12,989 nucleotides of DNA from CAYMWF01 sp964394085 [NCBI: uncultured Gemmatimonadota bacterium] (GTDB lineage: Bacteria > GCA-2686955 > CAYMWF01). The notes under the pieces were generated by a model. That model had not been told where the DNA came from, searched no databases, and saw only the letters and a program-made list of their open reading frames with translations. Where the stretch lies: positions 1,261 through 14,249 of the forward strand of contig CAYMWF010000113.1 in the NCBI GenBank assembly GCA_964394085.1, in the 5' to 3' direction. The translations under genes were made by a program, and so were the position numbers. The stretch's first letter is position 1; the number at the start of each line of letters is the position of its first letter. This document shows positions 8,155 through 12,989 of the stretch, piece by piece.

Positions 8155-8586
8155 GATTTCCCTTTCTTTGAATTTTCGTTCAGACTTATACGAGTTCAAT
8201 AACCTCTGATTCCAATTCTGTTCCGATATTCCCTCCTTTTTTTATCCAACCTCGATAATAAGAAAAGAGACGATTCGTCGTCTTCCTTTCTACGGCTGCG
8301 AGAATCTGCGAATTACTTTGGCTAATGAGTTTTCAATTAGAAGAACGGATGAGCTTGGAATCGCATAGATTTTTTTTCAGGCATGCTTTGCATGTAGTGA
8401 TGTAAAAGCTGAAGCCATTGCACATGAAGGTGATAGACATCTCGTTTCGAGTAACTCGAAATTTAACCGGGGGAATTTGAAAAACCTGAGGCTTAGGGGA
8501 TTAAACTGGATCGACTCCTGGTTGGAGTAATTAAGAAGTTAACAAAAGGAAATTCAATCAATGAAATGCGGATATGCCATTCTTGG
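8155..8586. other. 432-nt intergenic region without a gene
   Basis: This separates the end of the sigma operon (stop at 8587) from the start of the ConA-like gene, both on the minus strand. It should contain the operon's 3' end and the next promoter. Small inverted repeats are visible: TTTCGAG-taa-CTCGAAA (8445-8461), ACTCC-tggtt-GGAGT (8514-8528), CATGC-ttt-GCATG (8382-8394) and the palindrome GACGATTCGTC (8269-8279). None is followed by a T-run on the minus strand, so no intrinsic terminator can be assigned with confidence. I see no coding region, tRNA or convincing promoter pair. Confidence 0.6.
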
Positions 8587-10869
8587 TCAATCGGTCTTGA
8601 GCGAGCTGGTTATCCACTCGTCACCATTCCAGTAAGACACTCCCTCACTCAGGAATTGTGATGATTGAGCAGGAATTCGAGGTTTTTCTGATGCGGCTAC
8701 TTCTCTAAGGAATTCATCGGGATATAATATATTCACGATGTTCATTTCATTGTCGAGATAAAAAAATACCTGGAGATTGTTTCCCGCATCACCTTTGCCT
8801 TCCTGAACAACAGCAAGTATCAAATCATCAGACAGGAGTCTGATTTCATTGATCGAAGGATTTTCTGTCTTTGGACACAAGTAACTTCGGGGCAGTCGAA
8901 GAAAGAATTTTTCACTTCCTCGACAATAGTTATTATCGGAGACGCCGGGAGATATGCCGGATATCTTTCCAGTATCGAAAACCAGCAGAACCGCCTGCTT
9001 GTATTCATTATTCGTTCCACCTATCAGGGTTTCAAGATCATCGTCTTCGTCAATATCCTTGAAGGCGACGGCATTAATATACCCCATCTGGGTATATTCC
9101 CCAAGAATCCCCTCCTCTAAACTGATGAGATGAACCAAGCATGGCTCCCTTTTGTGATGATTCGATATAGTAAGCAGTTCGTTTGTCCCGTTCCCATCAT
9201 AATCGACCGCAAATATCCTGCGAGGTACGAAGCATTCGTCGAAACCATCGAGATTTTTACTGATCGGAAAAGAGTCTATCCGTCGCCCGTCGCACCCTAA
9301 AACCAGCAACTCGAGGAGCAGACCACTGTCGCAATTTCCCGAAAAAGCGGCGATTTCTTCCTGCCCGTCTCCATCCATGTCTTCGATTATATACCGTTCA
9401 TTTTCGTAACAGAATTCCAGATCCGACCCGGGTAAATAGCCCATATTGTATTCCCAGATCGCCTTTCCATCGAAATTGTAGGCGATCAGGTATTTTTCAA
9501 CCAGGTCAAGAGTTACTGGGATTGCAGGGCTTCTGAAGAGATTCAACACAACCGACAGGATTATCGCCATACCGGCAGTAACGGCAATTGCCTTCAGGTA
9601 ACCGGGTGAACTCCTCAGTTTTCTTGAAATATAGGGTTGAAGGGATTCCTTGCTGGTTACAACGACCTTTTTATCATTCATCGTTTTTTCAAGGTTTTCT
9701 AGAGGGACGATGTCGAGCTGCCTGCCAGGATGCTTATCATGCAAGGTTCTGATAAAATTTTCAGATAACCCGGCATTCTCGTCAGGAACTGCCACCACTT
9801 GGACGGGAGAATAGAAAGCTTTTCGGATTTTCGCTTCGAGCCCGACCTCGTCGACCGGCAGACAATCACCTTGTAGATCAAGGGCTCCGGTCATGGTCAG
9901 TTCCCTGCTTATGTTTTTTTTCTGACGACCATTTTTCTGATCGTAGAGGGCCGTAGCGATAAGGAGCCCAAAAGCGAATCCGAGAGAATCTCCCGTGTAT
10001 AAATGTTCTTTATCAGGAAGGGAGAAGGAAAAATCCCAGGACGTTTCGAGAAGGTTTTTTTCTCCGGACTCAGACAGGAGTTTTCTCGCCGCAATAACAG
10101 CATCCCGAGCCTGGTGCACTAATGGATCCCCTTCACTATGAATGGAATTATTGAAGCGGATTCTGTCGTGGTCTCCTCCAGCGGAGATTTTTTTTGCGGC
10201 TAAAGTCAATTTCTCGATATGGCCGCATATATGCCATTGACCTTTCTCGACGAAAAGGATCTGAATTCCGTTTGTTACCGGACTCCCTGTAAAGTTTTTC
10301 CACCTGCTTCTGAAATCATCGATAATGGTGTGCATGTTCTGCTGATCAGGCGGTATGATTCGAGCGGCTTCCTCGAGCCATTCAAGTGGAGTTCCTTCGA
10401 AAAAACCGGTGAGATCTTTCAAAATCGGAGAATGTGAACTATTTTTTACTTTCCGATGTATTCCCGTCTCGAAGCTTGCCTGGGAAATAGAGTTCAGGCA
10501 GTTGTCATATTCATGCAGGCAAAGATAGATAAAGGCCAGCTCCCTCCTGAGAGAGGCCAGTGCTGAAGCTGTCTTGATTCTTCCTTCCTCGGATGCTATC
10601 GCCGTGAAATTCGAAATGATATTCTTTATCTCGAGCAGGCTTTCGAAAGGCAGTGAAAACGTTCCGAGGCGCTTGAATTCAAAAAGAATCTCAGGTGTTA
10701 ATTCAAGGAGGTATGGTGCTTTCCACGATTCAGGCACACCGGTTGGAAAGGAACGGAAAAAATCAAGAATAAGCGATATTCTTCCCAAGGGTGAAACTTC
10801 GTGATCGGAACGGTTGAGCAGGCTATCATAAGCAATATTAATTCTGTTTAATTGACCGGATTCAGACAC
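8587..10869 (-). CDS. Membrane-anchored Lon-like (S16) protease with FG-GAP-like outer domain
   Basis: The product is 760 aa from GTG 10869, with AGAGG (10879-10883) 9 nt upstream. TTG 10878 directly abuts that site and is less likely. Residues 1-195 are mostly helical, with a TPR-like stretch near 97-135. Residues 200-390 resemble a Lon proteolytic domain: GDSLGFAFG holds the nucleophile Ser295, TMTGALDLQGDCLPV matches the Lon segment before the lysine, and GLEAK aligns with GLKEK of Lon, giving the dyad Lys347. Two extra residues (D-E) lie between LPV and VGL. There is no Walker A or B motif, so no AAA+ motor. Residues 426-445 form a single transmembrane helix preceded by Arg/Lys, implying N-inside, C-outside. 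The outer part has three acidic FG-GAP/VCBS-like loops (DMDGDGQEE, DYDGNGTNE, DIDEDDDLE), typical of calcium-binding beta-propeller blades. It is the last gene of the sigma/anti-sigma operon, 84 nt after the anti-sigma gene. A role in signal-dependent proteolysis is inference. Confidence 0.85.
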   Translation of the reverse strand: MSESGQLNRINIAYDSLLNRSDHEVSPLGRISLILDFFRSFPTGVPESWKAPYLLELTPEILFEFKRLGTFSLPFESLLEIKNIISNFTAIASEEGRIKTASALASLRRELAFIYLCLHEYDNCLNSISQASFETGIHRKVKNSSHSPILKDLTGFFEGTPLEWLEEAARIIPPDQQNMHTIIDDFRSRWKNFTGSPVTNGIQILFVEKGQWHICGHIEKLTLAAKKISAGGDHDRIRFNNSIHSEGDPLVHQARDAVIAARKLLSESGEKNLLETSWDFSFSLPDKEHLYTGDSLGFAFGLLIATALYDQKNGRQKKNISRELTMTGALDLQGDCLPVDEVGLEAKIRKAFYSPVQVVAVPDENAGLSENFIRTLHDKHPGRQLDIVPLENLEKTMNDKKVVVTSKESLQPYISRKLRSSPGYLKAIAVTAGMAIILSVVLNLFRSPAIPVTLDLVEKYLIAYNFDGKAIWEYNMGYLPGSDLEFCYENERYIIEDMDGDGQEEIAAFSGNCDSGLLLELLVLGCDGRRIDSFPISKNLDGFDECFVPRRIFAVDYDGNGTNELLTISNHHKREPCLVHLISLEEGILGEYTQMGYINAVAFKDIDEDDDLETLIGGTNNEYKQAVLLVFDTGKISGISPGVSDNNYCRGSEKFFLRLPRSYLCPKTENPSINEIRLLSDDLILAVVQEGKGDAGNNLQVFFYLDNEMNIVNILYPDEFLREVAASEKPRIPAQSSQFLSEGVSYWNGDEWITSSLKTD
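9535..9594 (-). other. Single transmembrane helix of the Lon-like protein
   Basis: This encodes residues 426-445 (about KAIAVTAGMAIILSVVLNLF). It is the only strongly hydrophobic stretch in the protein. The preceding segment SRKLRSSPGYLK is basic and the following segment is not, so by the positive-inside rule the protease domain is cytoplasmic and the repeat domain outside. Confidence 0.75.
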
Positions 10870-10953
10870 GAAAAGCAACCTCTAACGACAAAATATTAAC
10901 AACTGTCATTAAATAAAAATTTTGGAATCCTGAAACGGAACTTATTAATAGAT

Positions 10954-11820
10954 TTACTCGAATATGTTGATCTCGAGCCTGCGTTCGCCGGAGAGACCTT
11001 CAAAAACAGCGATCCCTCTTTCTGTTTTTCCCAGGCACGTATATCCATCTTCTTTTCGAATCACGACGTGGAAATTATCGATATCTCCGGCTGATTGTAT
11101 CTTTTCTATCTCGATTCTTATCAGCTTACCTGTTTCCCCCTCCGATACAGACAGCACTATCCTGTCATGTTTGTGACTGACAAGAGGTATACGGCTTTCT
11201 GTACCCTCTTCTCCAATCGTACGTTCGCGCGGACCAAGGTTGAATGACACGATTGGCGTGTGAAGTCTTATGCCGATGCGTTCGAAATCAAAAGGCAGGT
11301 TCTTTCCAATTGGGAAATACCCCTGCTCATCGGGAAGATATCTGGCTTCAATACCTTCGATCTCAATCAGAACATCTTTCGTTATATCCTGGTCCTCGGA
11401 TAGCAGGTAGCCCGCTATTTCACCGGTGGCATCGTTTTTTAGAATGCGCAGGTGAATATCCTTCTCGATCGATTCGAATTCCCCCGCGAGGATCATGCGG
11501 GGAAGTTCTTCCTTGCCCTTTGCCGCGAGGAGATAACTTTCCTGCTTCCTTTTGGCAAGGCTTCCATCAATGCGTCTAGGGCGAAGGTACATAAGACCTG
11601 ACTGACCTTTATCTTCTTCCATTTTCTTACGGCTTGCCGTCTTTACCACTCCTTCAAGAGCCGTTACAGAGGCGGCCATTTCAGATAGATCCTTGAAACA
11701 TGATTCGCATGACAGGAGATGGGCTTCAAACTCGATTTCTTCAGCCATCGATAACTTGCCGGCTTCGTAAAAAGCGATTTTCTTGCCAATTTCAGGATTG
11801 GTGCATTCATATGATTCCAT
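10954..11820 (-). CDS. Zinc-finger (ZAS-type) anti-sigma protein, apparently soluble
   Basis: The product is 288 aa from ATG 11820, with a strong GGAGG 6 nt upstream (11827-11831). The N-terminus has the ZAS/zf-HC2 pattern: Cys6, then His34-x3-Cys38-x2-Cys41 in AHLLSCESC, within helices expected to clamp the sigma factor. Unlike most ECF anti-sigmas, no transmembrane helix follows. Residues 60-110 are charged and probably flexible. Residues 115-288 look beta-rich (ILKNDATGEIAGYLL, VLIEIEGIEARYLPDEQGY, GERRLEINIFE), reminiscent of a small beta-sandwich. It lies 68 nt downstream of the sigma gene and 84 nt upstream of the Lon-like gene, with no visible terminator between, so co-transcription is likely. 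Anti-sigma activity follows from the family and position. The C-terminal domain is unassigned and could be the sensing or cleavage target. Confidence 0.85.
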   Translation of the reverse strand: MESYECTNPEIGKKIAFYEAGKLSMAEEIEFEAHLLSCESCFKDLSEMAASVTALEGVVKTASRKKMEEDKGQSGLMYLRPRRIDGSLAKRKQESYLLAAKGKEELPRMILAGEFESIEKDIHLRILKNDATGEIAGYLLSEDQDITKDVLIEIEGIEARYLPDEQGYFPIGKNLPFDFERIGIRLHTPIVSFNLGPRERTIGEEGTESRIPLVSHKHDRIVLSVSEGETGKLIRIEIEKIQSAGDIDNFHVVIRKEDGYTCLGKTERGIAVFEGLSGERRLEINIFE

Positions 11821-11888
11821 GAAATTCCTCCGGCTGGTTCATCCCATATAAAAGAACGAACGGTACGGAAAAAACATAGACAGATTTC

Positions 11889-12440
11889 TCAGAGTATGCC
11901 CTTCAGCTTCATTTTCAGGCGCTGCCGGCAGTTGTATACACGGTTTTCTAAAGCTTCCTTGCTTATCCCCAATATTTCTCGTGCTCTATTTCTGTCCATT
12001 TCTTCCTCATACAGGAGTTCAAATATTTCTTTGCATTTCGGGCTGATATCCTTGTATATCCTCGCGACAATATCTAATATTTCTTCCGGTGGATAGTGTC
12101 CAAGTAGATCATGGGGGTTGGTTTCGATAATCAGCCTTAATTGTTCCTTTATCCTTTCGAAGTACTTTTTGATAGCATCTTTTTCCGTCTGTCTCTTTCG
12201 GTAGTAATCTGTCCTGCAATTATAGAAAGTCGTTGCAATATATGCATATGCGTCGGTTCGAGATTCAAAACTCTTGTTCTTTTTATCCAGGAGTTTTGTA
12301 TAAGTCTCACCAACAAGGTCCTCGACGACTTCTCTCGAAGGCAGACGATACCTTCCCCACAATCCGATCCCCATGAGCCGTTTTCTGATCTCATGGAATT
12401 CTTTCTCGAGAATGTTATGCAATAATATTTCTTCTACCAT
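11889..12440 (-). CDS. ECF-type RNA polymerase sigma factor
   Basis: The product is 183 aa, a normal length for ECF sigma factors with only regions 2 and 4. Region 2 spans about 10-85: EDLVGETYTKLLDK is the core-binding helix, and TDAYAYIATTFYNCRTDYYRKR matches the conserved -10-recognition helix (usually aWL..iarN...d..R). An acidic or charged linker runs to about 118. Region 4 spans about 120-180, with SPKCKEIFELLYEEEMDRNRAREILGIS and a second helix NRVYNCRQRLKMKLK forming the helix-turn-helix for -35 recognition. Start ATG 12440 has only a weak GGAAAG upstream. It heads the operon, directly before its probable anti-sigma. I cannot assign it to a named ECF group. Its own promoter specificity is unknown. 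Confidence 0.92.
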   Translation of the reverse strand: MVEEILLHNILEKEFHEIRKRLMGIGLWGRYRLPSREVVEDLVGETYTKLLDKKNKSFESRTDAYAYIATTFYNCRTDYYRKRQTEKDAIKKYFERIKEQLRLIIETNPHDLLGHYPPEEILDIVARIYKDISPKCKEIFELLYEEEMDRNRAREILGISKEALENRVYNCRQRLKMKLKGIL

Positions 12441-12568
12441 TTCGATTATCTTTCCAGATGCTGTTTACAGTTATATGGTAACTGAAGAGTATGTTGGGGT
12501 TTGCTTTAAACGCGTTCCAGAATTGCCAGCAGGCGTAATAACGACCTTTCTTCTCACATGGCAAAGCG

Positions 12569-12597
12569 ATCATCAGAGAAAGGTGAGATATTGTCAA
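12569..12597 (-). promoter_or_regulatory. Possible housekeeping promoter of the sigma operon
   Basis: On the minus strand, a perfect -35 TTGACA (12592-12597) is followed 17 nt later by GATGAT (12569-12574), which matches four of six -10 bases. Transcription would start near 12560, leaving a leader of about 120 nt before ATG 12440. A GGAAC at 12514-12518 resembles an ECF -35 element, but no convincing -10 partner was found. Confidence 0.35.
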
Positions 12598-12651
12598 GAG
12601 TTGTATTTCGGTGCACGAACGCGTCCTTCACTCGCTCTTTCTGATCAGGGT

Positions 12652-12743
12652 GTTCAGCCTTTGCCGGATTTGCCGTTCACTCTCTGCTGGATTTAGTGTT
12701 CAGTTTTGGTCGGATTATACACTCAAACTGTTCTGCAAATCCA
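12652..12743. repeat. Imperfect 23-bp tandem repeat, three clear units plus a degenerate fourth
   Basis: Units start at 12652, 12675 and 12698, each beginning GTTCA and carrying GGATT 14 nt later. Units 1 and 2, and units 1 and 3, each match at 16 of 23 positions. A fourth unit at 12721 starts ACTCA and is much more diverged. The period is exactly 23 nt. The array lies about 55 nt upstream of the -35 of the possible sigma-operon promoter, so it could be a regulator-binding array or merely old repeat sequence. Confidence 0.45.
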
Positions 12744-12845
12744 ATCAGCCGCTCATGGAGTGGTTGAGGTCACCCATCGTCTACATAGAACGATTCGATA
12801 CCGCCGCTCGTCTTCGATCAATCACGCCCGAATACTATTCACCGG
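12740..12845 (+). pseudogene. Possible decayed C-terminus of an IS3-family transposase
   Basis: One frame reads EWLRSPIVYIERFD at 12757-12798, like the region before the end of IS3 OrfB (EARrdIfeYIErFYN). An adjacent frame continues with YRRSSSI, like NrRRRHSSIGY, and the first frame resumes with ITPEYYS, like lTPEeYy. Reading all three requires at least two frame changes, so it would be a broken remnant. There is no upstream catalytic domain or terminal inverted repeat in view. This is a pattern match by eye and could be chance. Confidence 0.3.
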
Positions 12846-12989
12846 CGTCATGCGCATACAACATGCACGTGGCGAAGGTCAACTATCGCGACTACCTGAA
12901 ATGGGATATAGTCTGGCTGAATCAGCACAAAGATGGGGGGTATCCTAAATCTTGTGTCTGTAAGAATCAGTAGTAGTAGTCTTCGGGTG

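Larger units (their letters stand above)
12598..12989. other. Right-end region without an intact gene
   Basis: Apart from the 23-bp repeats and the possible transposase remnant, I see no supported gene. An ORF of 120 codons (12611-12973, +) starts at GTG without a Shine-Dalgarno sequence and has unconvincing composition. Short TAG triplets near 12970-12980 are the only other simple pattern. Confidence 0.5.

Noticed and set aside
8231-8243. Strong Shine-Dalgarno-like AAAGGAGGG on the minus strand
   Set aside because: No ATG, GTG or TTG lies at suitable spacing. The frame that would follow has ATA there. The real start of the ConA-like gene is ATG 8154, about 80 nt downstream.
8369-8394. CATGC-ttt-GCATG hairpin next to eight T residues, resembling a terminator
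   Set aside because: The T-run precedes the hairpin on the plus strand, so on the minus strand, where the genes lie, the hairpin is followed by A residues. That is the wrong order for an intrinsic terminator in either direction.
10876-10878. TTG as the start of the Lon-like protein gene
   Set aside because: It directly abuts the AGAGG site, leaving no spacing. GTG at 10867-10869 has a normal 9-nt spacing. The difference is only three residues.
12415-12597. A 60-codon minus-strand frame overlapping the start of the sigma gene
   Set aside because: It has no domain and is in a different frame from the sigma gene. The region is better explained as promoter and leader.
12652-12743. CRISPR array
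   Set aside because: The units are contiguous 23-bp diverged repeats without spacers, and no cas gene is nearby.
12611-12973. Plus-strand open frame of 120 codons at the right end
   Set aside because: It has a GTG start without a ribosome binding site and no recognisable domain apart from possible transposase scraps, and it overlaps the 23-bp repeats. Treated as non-coding or a remnant.

Overview
The window reads as bacterial chromosome from a Gram-negative-type organism. It has an outer-membrane-type lipoprotein, several exported proteins with signal peptides, good Shine-Dalgarno sites, and base composition that looks near 50% G+C by eye. The protein repertoire resembles uncultivated FCB-like candidate phyla: a TPR/DUF3857/transglutaminase lipoprotein, a parallel beta-helix protein with a choice-of-anchor-Q-like region, and FG-GAP-type repeats beside an ECF sigma factor. 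That placement is inference from domain style. There is no rRNA or other marker in the window.

Layout. From 1 to 122 there may be the tail of an upstream gene. From 165 to 4349 (+) lies a very large lipoprotein with TPR-like helices, a beta-sandwich, DUF3857 and a transglutaminase-like core with an intact Cys-His-Asp triad. A convergent gap (4350-4622) carries a strong hairpin. Two exported proteins follow on the minus strand: a beta-helix protein with stacked cysteines (4623-6890) and a ConA/LamG-like protein (7177-8154). Both end in the same type of roughly 108-residue C-terminal domain. A 286-nt gap between them holds a terminator-like hairpin. The stretch 8155-8586 has no gene.

From 12440 down to 8587 (-) lies a compact three-gene unit: an ECF sigma factor, a zinc-finger anti-sigma protein with no membrane segment, and a membrane protein. 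The membrane protein joins a cytoplasmic Lon-type (S16) Ser/Lys protease domain, without an AAA+ ATPase, to one transmembrane helix and an extracytoplasmic domain of FG-GAP/VCBS-like calcium-loop repeats. A reasonable model is a signalling system in which the outer domain senses something and the inner Lon-like domain cleaves the soluble anti-sigma, releasing the sigma factor. This is the most interesting part of the window. The mechanism is inferred from gene order and domains only.

The right end (12598-12989) has no convincing intact gene. It contains an imperfect 23-bp tandem repeat and a possible decayed IS3-family transposase tail.
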